DNA of 64,000 nt from Acinetobacter sp. SAAs474 (GTDB lineage: Bacteria > Pseudomonadota > Gammaproteobacteria > Pseudomonadales > Moraxellaceae): the NCBI RefSeq assembly GCF_032823475.1, contig NZ_CP127915.1:1860001-1924000 (forward strand). The letters are read 5' to 3'. The notes beneath the pieces were generated by a model, which made no database searches, was not told the origin of the DNA, and was given only the letters and a program-made list of their open reading frames with translations. Shown piece by piece: positions 8,205-17,480 of this stretch. Each line of letters begins with the position of its first letter. Position 1 is the stretch's first letter. The translations under genes and the position numbers were made by a program.

Positions 8205-9073
8205 GGTACGCCTTTATTCAGGACAATCAGCACATATGGCCTGTTCGTCGTTTATGTTCAACATTAGATGTTCACCACAGTGGTTATTACGCATGGTTAA
8301 AGCAACCCACTAGTGAAACTGCAAGGAAACGGCAACAGCTTTCAGAACTGATTAAACAATTCTGGCTGGAATCTGGCGGAGTCTATGGCTATCGCAAGAT
8401 TCACTATGATTTGAAAGATGTTGGCGAAAGTTGCGGGATCAATCGAGTACATCGACTGATGAAAGCAGATGGTCTTAAATCACAGCGTGGTTATCGTAAA
8501 CCTAGAGCTCACGCTGGTACTCCAGCGGTCATTGCCGCAAACAGCTTAAATCGACAGTTTAATCCAACTCAGCCGAACCAATTATGGGTGACGGACATTA
8601 CCTATATCCGTACACATGAAGGGTGGTTGTATCTTGCAGTTGTGATTGATCTATTTTCACGTCTTGTTGTTGGTTGGTCTATGAAATCCAGAATCACGAC
8701 AGATTTGGTTTTAGATGCGTTATTGATGGCTTTGTGGCGAAGAAATCCAAAGAACAAAGTCCTAATTCATTCTGATCAAGGTAGCCAATATACCAGCCAT
8801 GAATGGCAGACATTTCTCAAGCATCATAATCTTGAAAGTAGTATGAGTCGTAGAGGTAATTGCCATGACAATGCTGTTGCAGAAAGCTTCTTCCAGCTAT
8901 TAAAGCGGGAACGAATTAAAAAGAAAATCTATGTAACTAGAACTGAAGCAAGATCCGATATCTTTGAATATATAGAGATGTTCTATAATTCAAAACGCAG
9001 ACATGGTTCCAATGGTCAACGTTCTCCATTAGATTATGAAAAGGCCCATCAAAAGATGGTTATGTGTGTCTAG
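8201..9073 (+). CDS. IS3-family transposase OrfB (DDE integrase)
   Basis: A 290-aa protein with an HTH_21-like N-terminus (SGGVYGYRKIHYDLK) and an rve-type integrase core. The DDE residues are visible in WVTDITYI, HSDQGSQY and NAVAESFFQLLKRE. It has the full length for the family and is undamaged. It catalyses strand transfer, most likely as the OrfAB fusion made by -1 frameshifting at 8165-8171. A diverged fragment of a relative lies at 21283-21690. Confidence 0.94.
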   Translation: MRYAFIQDNQHIWPVRRLCSTLDVHHSGYYAWLKQPTSETARKRQQLSELIKQFWLESGGVYGYRKIHYDLKDVGESCGINRVHRLMKADGLKSQRGYRKPRAHAGTPAVIAANSLNRQFNPTQPNQLWVTDITYIRTHEGWLYLAVVIDLFSRLVVGWSMKSRITTDLVLDALLMALWRRNPKNKVLIHSDQGSQYTSHEWQTFLKHHNLESSMSRRGNCHDNAVAESFFQLLKRERIKKKIYVTRTEARSDIFEYIEMFYNSKRRHGSNGQRSPLDYEKAHQKMVMCV

Positions 9074-9094
9074 AATTTTGGTGGCTATTCATTG

Positions 9095-9215
9095 ATTGAT
9101 ATAGTGATTAGCTACCACTATACGCAAATTGTAGAGTTTGGAGTGCTGCTTGTATCTTGATTGATATAGTGATTAGCTACCACTATACGCAAATTGTAGA
9201 GTTTGGAGTGCTGCT
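9095..9215. repeat. 65-bp tandem repeat split by the IS3 element
   Basis: The unit starts GCTGCTTGTATCTTG. Copy A is 7847-7861 plus 9095-9144, interrupted by the IS3 element; copy B is 9145-9209; a third copy stops after GCTGCT (9210-9215). Each full unit contains an inverted repeat TATAGTG/CACTATA with a 9-nt loop. The repeats lie on the upstream side of the IS110 transposase gene. Confidence 0.85.
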
Positions 9216-9369
9216 AAAATCTTAAATTTGAACCTGAGATAAAACCTACAATTTGCCCTTATCCCTCATACAACTCTGAACGGTAACTAAGCACTTTGAT
9301 GCTGTATTCACAAGGTAAGATGATGGTTAATGGGATAAAAATCATAGCTTAAACTCAAGGAATATCACT
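9210..9369 (+). ncRNA. IS110-family non-coding end, possible bridge/seek RNA
   Basis: About 160 bp (270 bp with the tandem repeat) lie upstream of the IS110 transposase with no gene. GCAAATTGTAG in the repeat can pair with CTACAATTTGC at 9248-9258, forming a long stem-loop. IS110-group elements are known to encode a structured guide RNA in the non-coding end upstream of the transposase. Assignment here rests on position and the potential fold only; exact RNA ends are not visible. Confidence 0.4.
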
Positions 9370-10356
9370 ATGATTATGCTAGGTATTGATGTCAGTAAAA
9401 CCAAAATAGATTGTTGCATTTTCCCTCAAGGTTTGACTGGAAAAAGAAAAAATAAAATATTTACTAATACAGAAAGTGGCTTTGGCAGTCTGCTCAAATG
9501 GCTCATCACTCTTAAAATTGAACCTGATCAAGTGACAGCAATCATGGAAGCGACTTCGGTTTATCATGAGAATTTGGGATATTATCTATATGATGCAGGT
9601 GTAAAGGTTTGTGTGGCTAATCCTTCACGAGTAAGAGCCTTTGCCAAAGGCATGTCCATGCTAAATAAAACGGATAAAGCTGATAGTGAAGCTCTTTCAC
9701 GTTATGGTTACACCGCAAAGTTAATCATATGGCAGCCTGAACCTGAAAATGTCAGATTATTAAAAGCTTTACTAGGCAGACGAGATGTCTATCTAGGTAG
9801 TCTATTGCAGGAAAAGAATCGACTTGAAAAGGCGCAGTCCACTCATACCTCCGTTGTTGTGATTAAATTATTTGAAGAGAATATTGAGTATTTAAATCAG
9901 CAACTTGAACATATTGATAAGTTAATAAATAATCACATAGATCAAGATCCAACATTGAAACAGGATTTGAAATTACTGCAAACTATTCCTTCAATCGGTG
10001 AACGATCAGGCTTATTACTGTTGGGGTTATTTCATTCGCACAAGTTTGAAAAAGCAAGTCAAGCTGCTGCATATGTAGGTTTGGTTCCAGTACATCAGTT
10101 GTCTGGCAGTTCAGTCAACAAGCAAAGTCACTTATCAAAAGCAGGTGACAGTAAAATACGCTCAGTATTGTATATGTCGGCATTAACAGCGATTAAATAT
10201 AATCCACACATTGAAGCTTTATATCAACGATTATTAAGCCAGGGTAAAAATAAAATGTGTGCTTTAGGTGCTGCAATGCGCAAGCTTATACATCTGTGTT
10301 ATGGCGTTTTAAAACATCAGACTGCCTATCAAAGAGATTATTTAGTGGTCGAATAA
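9370..10356 (+). CDS. IS110-family transposase (DEDD recombinase)
   Basis: A 328-aa full-length IS110 transposase. The N-terminal RuvC-like DEDD domain shows D7 (LGIDVSK), E60 (IMEATSVYH) and D102/D105 (NKTDKADSEAL). The C-terminal transposase_20 domain has LLQTIPSIGE and LVPVHQLSGSS, whose serine is the likely nucleophile, then KAGDSKIRSVLYM. IS110 enzymes make no target duplication and lack terminal inverted repeats, so the element's ends cannot be fixed by eye. It separates the IS3 element on the left from an IS5-type remnant on the right. Confidence 0.93.
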   Translation: MIMLGIDVSKTKIDCCIFPQGLTGKRKNKIFTNTESGFGSLLKWLITLKIEPDQVTAIMEATSVYHENLGYYLYDAGVKVCVANPSRVRAFAKGMSMLNKTDKADSEALSRYGYTAKLIIWQPEPENVRLLKALLGRRDVYLGSLLQEKNRLEKAQSTHTSVVVIKLFEENIEYLNQQLEHIDKLINNHIDQDPTLKQDLKLLQTIPSIGERSGLLLLGLFHSHKFEKASQAAAYVGLVPVHQLSGSSVNKQSHLSKAGDSKIRSVLYMSALTAIKYNPHIEALYQRLLSQGKNKMCALGAAMRKLIHLCYGVLKHQTAYQRDYLVVE

Positions 10357-10365
10357 TCTCAAAAC

Positions 10366-10562
10366 CTGATTGACTACCAAGACGGTATCTCAGGTGATAA
10401 ATTAACGGCAAGGAGTTTTTCTAGTCAAGTAAATGAGATCCATGCACGCATAGCCGTATTGAATAAATTTACCGAATTAGGTCGTCCTCATACCCAAGTT
10501 GTCTCTTGAGTTTTCTTTAAATGAGCAGAGTGCTGTCTTTTAAATCTTTGTGCAACAAAGCC
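10366..10562 (+). pseudogene. IS5-family (IS903-like) remnant, right end
   Basis: The open frame downstream of the IS110 gene ends in LTARSFSSQVNEIHARIAVL, then NKFTELGRPHTQ and a stop near 10508. This resembles the C-terminus of IS5/IS903-group transposases. It is followed by a terminal repeat that reads GGCTTTGTTGCACAAA on the minus strand, ending at 10562. Only the last part of the element is present; the rest was lost or displaced at the IS110 junction. Confidence 0.55.
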
Positions 10563-10850
10563 GTTTTTAGCTAAAACTTGTTCCCGAAACTTATATAGTT
10601 TTATAGTCTCACTATATAAAAATACCCTATCATTATATCTAGAGTGTTCAGCGCTTAAAAAACCATTCGTTGTTAAAACCCTTAATCCATTGTACATTTT
10701 CTGCCTTAAACCCTTATCTACGATCTGATTTAGATGTTCAATATTTAACCAAAATAACTTTGCTTCCCAGTTTTGAATTTTATTTTCTAGTAATATTTTT
10801 ACGAAGTACTTCTCAAGTGGTAGATAAAAGTCAAACATATAAATTTTCAT
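10488..10850 (-). CDS. Hypothetical protein, 3' end replaced by IS sequence
   Basis: A 120-aa frame not recognised. Residues 1-96 are native; from about NGFVAQRF onward the codons are the terminal repeat and tail of the IS5-type remnant, so the original C-terminus is lost. The middle (LRQKMYNGLRVLTTNGFLSA, then DRVFLYSET) could be a winged helix. It is divergent from the XRE regulator gene, with 83 bp between them holding a repeated operator-like sequence. It may once have been part of the regulatory pair of the downstream defence genes. Probably non-functional now. Confidence 0.5.
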   Translation of the reverse strand: MKIYMFDFYLPLEKYFVKILLENKIQNWEAKLFWLNIEHLNQIVDKGLRQKMYNGLRVLTTNGFLSAEHSRYNDRVFLYSETIKLYKFREQVLAKNGFVAQRFKRQHSAHLKKTQETTWV

Positions 10851-10869
10851 TAAAAAATTAAAAGAGGAT

Positions 10870-10892
10870 TATAGTCCGTGGATATATAGTCC
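10870..10892. promoter_or_regulatory. TATAGTCC direct repeats, candidate operator for the XRE regulator
   Basis: TATAGTCC occurs at 10870-10877 and 10885-10892, 15 bp apart, framed by GAGGA at 10864-10868 and TCCTC at 10890-10894. It lies 42-64 bp upstream of the XRE gene. Controller-type XRE proteins often bind such paired boxes to regulate their own and neighbouring genes. Confidence 0.4.
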
Positions 10893-10933
10893 TCAATTGG
10901 TGATATTTCTGTTTTTTGAGCAGTTAGTTTCAA

Positions 10934-11140
10934 ATGACAGAATTATCTATCAAAATTGGCCATTTAATCCGCAATCGAAGAAAAGAACTAAAAATCACAC
11001 AAGAGTCCCTCGCACTTCAATGTGGTATTGATCGCAGTTATCTTGGACGAATTGAACGAGGTGAAGTAAATATCACAGTCGAAAAACTATATGAAATTGC
11101 TAATACATTAGAAGTTGATATAAGAGGCCTACTACCTTAG
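10934..11140 (+). CDS. XRE-family transcriptional regulator
   Basis: A 68-aa protein that is a single Cro/C1-type helix-turn-helix domain: IGHLIRNRRKELKITQESLA, then CGIDRSYLGRIERGEVNITV. No other domain is present. It starts 100 bp before the Avs3-like nuclease gene on the same strand, so it probably controls that operon, as small XRE proteins do for restriction and other defence genes. Candidate operator repeats lie at 10870-10892. The ribosome site before the ATG is weak. Confidence 0.85.
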   Translation: MTELSIKIGHLIRNRRKELKITQESLALQCGIDRSYLGRIERGEVNITVEKLYEIANTLEVDIRGLLP

Positions 11141-11240
11141 TAAGAGGAAATTTAATTTTTAATCATATAAAATTAAAGAATTAGATAAGGTTACAAGCAA
11201 ACTTTTTTGAAAATTATTATCTTATAAAACAGGTAAAGCA

Positions 11241-14200
11241 ATGGGAAATGCAGATTTAGTTAGAGCAAGTAGAGATGGAGATCAGTTTCATTATTTATGG
11301 GCTGCAAGAAAAGCTCTTCTACTTCTAAATCCCCTATCTGGATTACATACCTTGACTATTGAAGGTCCAAGTAAAACTGAATTTAATGAAGAGGTAGAAG
11401 AAGGCGAAGAAATCGTAGATGTGGGGGAATACTATACTAGTAATCATTTTTCTAATGCCTCTAAAATCATATACACGCAACTTAAACACTCCACATTACA
11501 TGCACAAACCCCATTTGAACCTAGTAAATTACGCAATACCATCGAAGGTTTTTCGAAAAGATATCGTAGCCTGATAGATAAAGAATCTAAGGATGAAGTA
11601 TTAAAAAAAGTAGAATTTCACTTCGTTTCAAATAGACCGATCAACGATGAGTTCTATAAGTCAATTATTGAGCTCAAAGAGTCAGGACAAGTTACTAAAA
11701 CTCAGAACCTTCAAAAATTAATTGACTACACTGAACTTAGAGGCCAATCTTTAAAAGAATTTATTAAGCTAGTAAAATTCCCTTCTCAAGAGCCTAACTA
11801 TATAGCTCAACGGGAGATTCTTGCTCAAGACGTTGCTTACTATCTACCAGGCGACGATGTTAATGCTCCAAATGAGTTAAAGGAATTAATAACTCGTAAA
11901 GCACTTAGCGAAAATCAAAATACACCTGAAATTACACAATACGATGTACTCCGTGCACTTAAAACTAACCCAGATGATCTGTTTCCAGTAAAGAACTTAA
12001 TAAAACAGTTAAAAACTATCGTAGATAGGCCTATCGTAAGAACATTAATAGATACTATTAATGAATCACATAGTCAAAAATTTATTATTCAGGCTGAAGG
12101 TGGCGTAGGTAAATCAATCTTAAGTACGCAAATTAGCAACTATATCTTTTCTGGATCGTTATCAATTGTCTATGACTGCTTTGGTAACGGTGACTACAGA
12201 CAATCCTCATCAGCGAGACATACACATAAAATAGCGTTAGTTCAAATTGCAAACGAACTAGCTGGATTAGGCTTATGTCATCCACTAATACCAACAACCG
12301 GTGCTGGGCCTAGCGAGTATATAAAGGCATTTTTGTTTAGATTAAAGCAGGTTTCTGAAAGATTCTCTAATGAGAATAAGCAACTATTCATAGTTATTGA
12401 TGCTGCTGATAACTCACAAATGGCAGCAGATGAATTTAATTATGGTCGTTCTTTCATAACTGATCTTTTACAAGAAGATATACCCGTTAATATTAAAATA
12501 ATTGCTTTAGCAAGACCTTATAGAGTTGAGCTTTTAATGCCGAAGCAAGATATCAAAATTATTACTTTAGAAGGCTTTAGTGAAAATGAGACAAAACAAC
12601 ATCTATTAAACTACTATTCTGATGTTTCGACACAAGATGCGATAGAATTTCATCGACTTACTAGTGGGAACCCACGAGTCCAGAGCATTGCTTTAGAACA
12701 AAAATTAACTTTACATGAAGTTCTTTCATTTTTCGGTGGAACGCCCAAAAGCGTAGAAGATACTATTAAAGATTTGTTAGACAAGGCAATTTCCACTTTC
12801 AAAGAACAAAACTACTCCGAATCAGAAGAAATTGATTTACTGCTTACTTCAATTGCTATTTTACGTCCATTAATTCCACTGCAAATTTTATCTGATTTAA
12901 CTAATATCAGGGCTAATCAAATAAGAAGTATTATTTCTGATATAGGTGGCCATCCAATTCGTCTTAGTGACAATAATATTCAATTTGTTGATGAGCCAAC
13001 AGAGTCTTGGTTCCGTGAAATTTATAAGCCAAAAGATACTAGTTTGTTGAATGATTTTATTCAGAAGCTTAAACCTCTCGCTGTAAATTCTGTATATGCC
13101 GCTTCTGTACTACCCCAAATCTTGATGGATGCAGGTAATTTTGAGGAGTTAGTTGAGTTATCTTTAAATTCTGAAATGTTACCAACGAATTCCACATTAG
13201 AAAAAAGAAAGGTTGAATTACAACGCCTACAATTTGCAATTAAAGCTGGCCTAAAACTTGGTAAATATACAGACGTTGCTAAGTTGTCACTAAAAGCTGG
13301 TGGAGAGGTTGCTGCAGAGACTAGGCAACATCAATTACTCGAAGAAAATATAGACATAGTTAGTACAACCTTTAGTGATCATCAAATTTTAGAGCTAATT
13401 TCTGAAAAAGTATTCAAAGGTGGTTCATGGCATGGCTCAAAATACATTACTGAGGCTAAACTTCTCTCATATCGAGAAGAATTCCATGGAGAATCACGTA
13501 GCAAGCTTCGTATTGCAAATCAATGGTTAACTAGTTGGTTTAAACTTCCCAAAAAACAACGACACAATCAAAATGTAGAATATAAAGAACTCAGTGATTA
13601 CTTTATTACTCTAATAACTTTAGAAGGCGTTGACTATGCGATTAATTGGCTTCGTAGATGGCGTCCAAAAAGTGTAAGTTATGATGTAGCCAAGTTGGCG
13701 ACAAAAGAATTGATTAGACATAGCAAAATTGATCTTATACAGACGATATTAGATAAATCAGGTAATAACATATTTTTAACTTTAGGTATTGTTGAGATAC
13801 TTAAATTAAATCACTGTGTTATCCATTCTGAGAATTTTTCACGAGTTATAAAATTACTTAGTTACGCCAAAGTAAAACTTGATATTGGTCTAAGCCCAAT
13901 TCTTTGCTTTTTAGAAGTGGGTTTTAAACAACAACTTTGTTCATCTATCGAAGCATATCAAATTTTATCAAAATATTTGCCTACTGAAATACCATATGAG
14001 ATTAGAGATCGTTTTGGGCACTCAGATAGAGTAAGTTATATGAAAGCTTATGCTTTACATAAAGCATGGGATAATAAGACATTAGAACTAATTGATTTAG
14101 TACCTGACAAATTAAAAGATGAATTTTTAAAGGACTCGGCTTATAGCTCATCAGAAGAAATTATTACACTAAAACGAGATGTAGCAGCAGTTTTACCATG

Positions 14201-17200
14201 GTGCAAATTGTATGTTCGGTCAATCATAGAGAAGATTTGTACTAAGGAATTCGATCAACTAATTGAACAAGCGAAATCAGACTCCCAGAAAGCTCAAGGA
14301 TACTCTCACCGGGATTATGGTTATCATCTAGAAAATGAAATTGCAAGAATTTGGTTTGATATTTTAATTTTAAATAATCATCTTAACCAAGAAACTTATT
14401 CAAAGATAGAAAGTCATTTCAAGGAAAAAATTTATCTTAATACACGTAATTATTTCACGCTTATTTTGGCTTTGCAGAAACAATGTGAATTAGAAGATTA
14501 TTGTTATGGAAATACAGATAAGAACTTAAAAGATCTTGAGAATAGTGATGATCATGCAGAAACATTGGTGAGTGACTATATGTCTATTGCTCAATCAATT
14601 TTCCCTCTAGATCAAGAAGAAGCTTCTGCAATATTAGATATAGCAATTAAAGTAAGTAGTAAGCTAGGCGAAGAAAATCTGCAACGATGGAATGCATTAC
14701 TTTGCTATGGCGTAAGAGCTGGACAGGAGCAAAATAATAGAAAACCACAGCTATGCTACCGATTTAGTCAATGTGCTGAATTGACATATAAATATGTGCA
14801 TAGAGATAAACATTTTCCATGGGATTACACAGTTGATGCAATTTATGATTTGGATCCTAATTCAGCTATTGCTATTGCTAGCCGTTGGCGTGATCGTAGA
14901 TTTGGAGATGAAGATAGAATATTAGGCAATTTAGTGGATAAGTTACTTAAAGAACCACTTTTATCACCATTGATACCTTTGGCTTTCAGAGCGATGGGAG
15001 CTACATATGACTTAGATAATCTATTAAGCTCTATTAAATCATTAGCTTTAAGTGATGAACTAAAAAGAAAGGTTCTACAAAGCTTCTATCTTTATATTGT
15101 TGTACCTAACCCATCCGAAAAGCATATCAGTCGCCTTAAGGATTTGGTCGAGGCATTTCATATAACAGATCAAACTGTCCAAGATTTTTTCTTATACCTT
15201 AGTAATTCAGAAGTTTATGTTCAAGTAGAAGAAGCAGCTCACTCTTCAACCTACGACCAAGAAGAGTTTGATTGGGATGTGTTTTTTGAAAATTATACTG
15301 ATTCAAATCAAAGTATAGATTTTGATTCAGCTTTTAATGATTTTCAGAAATTGGAAAATAAGTATTGGATTAGAAAAGCCCTCTATTTACAGCTTTTAAA
15401 AAGAATAAGTGCTTCACAAGCGATTCCACTGATTAATTGGTGGTTCGATGATCCTAGAAATGGAATGTATGAATTAGGTGATCTTTTAAAAGCTATACCA
15501 CATCACTTTAAACGGAGAATAGCATTTTTAAATGTTCTAGATTCAAGAATAAAACAATTTTTGAAAACACATCATGCTGATTTTTATATAGATACTTATG
15601 GGAGTAATCTGAAATTACATATTTTAAGTGAGTTAACAGGGAAACCTAAGACTGATTATATTCAATCTCTCTTAGAGGGCATAAGTGAAAGCTCCATTAC
15701 ATTAGAGAGTGAACGCTTATTTAGGATGGCTCATTTACTAACGCCTATGATTGCACCAAATCAATCTTATGAGATTCTAGAGTATGGTCTAGATTTGTTG
15801 GAAAATGATTTAGGAACAGATATCGCTGATGGGCAATGGCATGAGGAATTAGCGCCGCCAGAGAACATAATAGAATCTATCTCAGGTTACATTTGGTCTA
15901 GCCTAGCATCACCTTTCAATACTGTTAAATGGCAAGCCGCTCATGCCGTTAAGTTACTTTGTGATTTAGAGCAAAGAGAATTGTTATCTAATTTAATTAA
16001 CTTTATGGGCGATAAAAATTACCTGAGTTTTTATGATCACAAATTTGAATTTTATCAATATTCAGCTACTCAATGGTTACTTAATGCTTTACTAAAAGTG
16101 TCTTATAACCCGAATAACTTTTTGGCTGAGTATGTTGAAACGTTTAAGCAGTTAGCAGATCCAAATCGACCACATTTGATGATTCGACTACTCACTTCAA
16201 AAATTCTTCTAAATCTATTTAATTCAAAGCTTATAACGCTAAATGAAGATGAGATTCAAGCCTATCAGGGAGTTGGTAAATCTAGTTTTAGTAAAGTACA
16301 ACGAGACGCTATTGATCTTTCAAAATATTCAGAAATGAATCAAGAGGAAATTGATTCATTTGGTATTGATTTTGGTCTTTACTGGCTTGATCCATTAGGT
16401 TCAATGTTTGGTTTACACCCTACACACATACACTTTGAAACAACTCAAACATTAAAGAATGAAATTGGATTTACGGATAAGTGTAAAGCTAATGATGCAC
16501 GTCAAAAAATGGAAATTTATGACTGGAAGCAAACAAGTCATAGTCATGGATCTAGTCCAAAAGTTGAAGATTTAGATTTTTATCTGTCCTACCATGCAAT
16601 GATGATCACCGCAGATAAACTACTCCAAACAAAACCATTACTTGAAAGTGAATATTCATGGAGAGAGTTTGATGATTGGATTAAACGACATGATTTATCC
16701 TCTCTAGAACCTTATTGGCTAAGTGACTTTAGAGATCCATGTCCTCGAATAACGACAGAATGGCCTAAAGACGATAGAGAAAATTCTATAAATTGGACTT
16801 ACAGTTGTTCTTCTGTTGATTATGAGGATGCCATAAAGTTAGATGATCAGGAGCTCTATTTATGGGGCATCTGGTCTGAAGTAAATAGTTATAGTCAGGC
16901 AAAACGTATTCGTATCCGTTCAAGTTTAGTTAGTCCCGAAACATCTAATGCGCTATTGAGAAGCTTACAAAGTACGGAATCAAGTCAGGACTATCACTTA
17001 CCTAGTTCAAATGATGAAAGACTTGAATTTCAAGATGATAAATTTAAGTTAAAAGGTTGGATTGCAGAACAGGAACTTGATTTATCGAATTTTGATGATG
17101 ATTTATGGGGGGCATCCTTGGAATATGATATGACCAAACCATCAAATGAGATTATCTCCTTAATGAATCTGCATTCTGATGCCTTAGGGAAAAATTGGTT

Positions 17201-17480
17201 TTATGAAAATGAAAGAGTACTACAACTTATCATTTGGGGGAAATATCAAAATGAGGATTATGAATACTCAAATGGTTACAAACTGAAAGTGAACAAAAAA
17301 TTTATTCTCGATCTACTTCAAAAAATTAATATGGATATGATCATTTCTGTAGATATCAATCGTAGATATAAATATGGCAGTTACCAATCAAAAGAAGATT
17401 CAAAAGGATTGAATAAGTATTTACCAAGTAGTAAAAGAGTTTATTTAATGAAAAAGAATGGAGATATGTATGTCTACTGA
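11241..17480 (+). CDS. avs3a: Avs3a-like STAND NTPase with N-terminal Cap4-type nuclease
   Basis: A 2,079-aa protein in three parts. Residues 1-130 resemble the Cap4/DUF4297 dsDNA nuclease: DQFHYLWAARKALLLL, E41, D60 (EIVDVGEYY) and Q80-x-K82 (IYTQLKHS), a PD-(D/E)xK-like core. Residues about 260-560 form a STAND ATPase with Walker A GGVGKS (287-292) and Walker B FIVIDAAD (383-390). The remaining 1,500 residues are mostly helical and probably form the repeat sensor. In Avs (antiviral STAND) proteins the sensor binds a conserved phage protein, terminase in the Avs3 case, the ATPase oligomerises, and the nuclease degrades DNA. Size, domain order and a small downstream partner fit AVAST type 3. 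The exact subtype needs a profile search; Avs2 or Avs4 relatives are alternatives. Confidence 0.78.
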   Translation: MGNADLVRASRDGDQFHYLWAARKALLLLNPLSGLHTLTIEGPSKTEFNEEVEEGEEIVDVGEYYTSNHFSNASKIIYTQLKHSTLHAQTPFEPSKLRNTIEGFSKRYRSLIDKESKDEVLKKVEFHFVSNRPINDEFYKSIIELKESGQVTKTQNLQKLIDYTELRGQSLKEFIKLVKFPSQEPNYIAQREILAQDVAYYLPGDDVNAPNELKELITRKALSENQNTPEITQYDVLRALKTNPDDLFPVKNLIKQLKTIVDRPIVRTLIDTINESHSQKFIIQAEGGVGKSILSTQISNYIFSGSLSIVYDCFGNGDYRQSSSARHTHKIALVQIANELAGLGLCHPLIPTTGAGPSEYIKAFLFRLKQVSERFSNENKQLFIVIDAADNSQMAADEFNYGRSFITDLLQEDIPVNIKIIALARPYRVELLMPKQDIKIITLEGFSENETKQHLLNYYSDVSTQDAIEFHRLTSGNPRVQSIALEQKLTLHEVLSFFGGTPKSVEDTIKDLLDKAISTFKEQNYSESEEIDLLLTSIAILRPLIPLQILSDLTNIRANQIRSIISDIGGHPIRLSDNNIQFVDEPTESWFREIYKPKDTSLLNDFIQKLKPLAVNSVYAASVLPQILMDAGNFEELVELSLNSEMLPTNSTLEKRKVELQRLQFAIKAGLKLGKYTDVAKLSLKAGGEVAAETRQHQLLEENIDIVSTTFSDHQILELISEKVFKGGSWHGSKYITEAKLLSYREEFHGESRSKLRIANQWLTSWFKLPKKQRHNQNVEYKELSDYFITLITLEGVDYAINWLRRWRPKSVSYDVAKLATKELIRHSKIDLIQTILDKSGNNIFLTLGIVEILKLNHCVIHSENFSRVIKLLSYAKVKLDIGLSPILCFLEVGFKQQLCSSIEAYQILSKYLPTEIPYEIRDRFGHSDRVSYMKAYALHKAWDNKTLELIDLVPDKLKDEFLKDSAYSSSEEIITLKRDVAAVLPWCKLYVRSIIEKICTKEFDQLIEQAKSDSQKAQGYSHRDYGYHLENEIARIWFDILILNNHLNQETYSKIESHFKEKIYLNTRNYFTLILALQKQCELEDYCYGNTDKNLKDLENSDDHAETLVSDYMSIAQSIFPLDQEEASAILDIAIKVSSKLGEENLQRWNALLCYGVRAGQEQNNRKPQLCYRFSQCAELTYKYVHRDKHFPWDYTVDAIYDLDPNSAIAIASRWRDRRFGDEDRILGNLVDKLLKEPLLSPLIPLAFRAMGATYDLDNLLSSIKSLALSDELKRKVLQSFYLYIVVPNPSEKHISRLKDLVEAFHITDQTVQDFFLYLSNSEVYVQVEEAAHSSTYDQEEFDWDVFFENYTDSNQSIDFDSAFNDFQKLENKYWIRKALYLQLLKRISASQAIPLINWWFDDPRNGMYELGDLLKAIPHHFKRRIAFLNVLDSRIKQFLKTHHADFYIDTYGSNLKLHILSELTGKPKTDYIQSLLEGISESSITLESERLFRMAHLLTPMIAPNQSYEILEYGLDLLENDLGTDIADGQWHEELAPPENIIESISGYIWSSLASPFNTVKWQAAHAVKLLCDLEQRELLSNLINFMGDKNYLSFYDHKFEFYQYSATQWLLNALLKVSYNPNNFLAEYVETFKQLADPNRPHLMIRLLTSKILLNLFNSKLITLNEDEIQAYQGVGKSSFSKVQRDAIDLSKYSEMNQEEIDSFGIDFGLYWLDPLGSMFGLHPTHIHFETTQTLKNEIGFTDKCKANDARQKMEIYDWKQTSHSHGSSPKVEDLDFYLSYHAMMITADKLLQTKPLLESEYSWREFDDWIKRHDLSSLEPYWLSDFRDPCPRITTEWPKDDRENSINWTYSCSSVDYEDAIKLDDQELYLWGIWSEVNSYSQAKRIRIRSSLVSPETSNALLRSLQSTESSQDYHLPSSNDERLEFQDDKFKLKGWIAEQELDLSNFDDDLWGASLEYDMTKPSNEIISLMNLHSDALGKNWFYENERVLQLIIWGKYQNEDYEYSNGYKLKVNKKFILDLLQKINMDMIISVDINRRYKYGSYQSKEDSKGLNKYLPSSKRVYLMKKNGDMYVY

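Larger units (their letters stand above)
7862..9091 (+). mobile_element. Complete IS3-family insertion sequence, 1,230 bp
   Basis: The ends are imperfect inverted repeats: both begin TGAATAGCCACC reading inward and both carry TAGACAC further in. The flanks show a 3-bp target duplication TTG (7859-7861 and 9092-9094), the size expected for IS3 elements. Two overlapping frames encode OrfA and OrfB. The element sits inside the first copy of a 65-bp tandem repeat. Intact coding frames, clear ends and a target duplication suggest a recent insertion. Confidence 0.92.
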
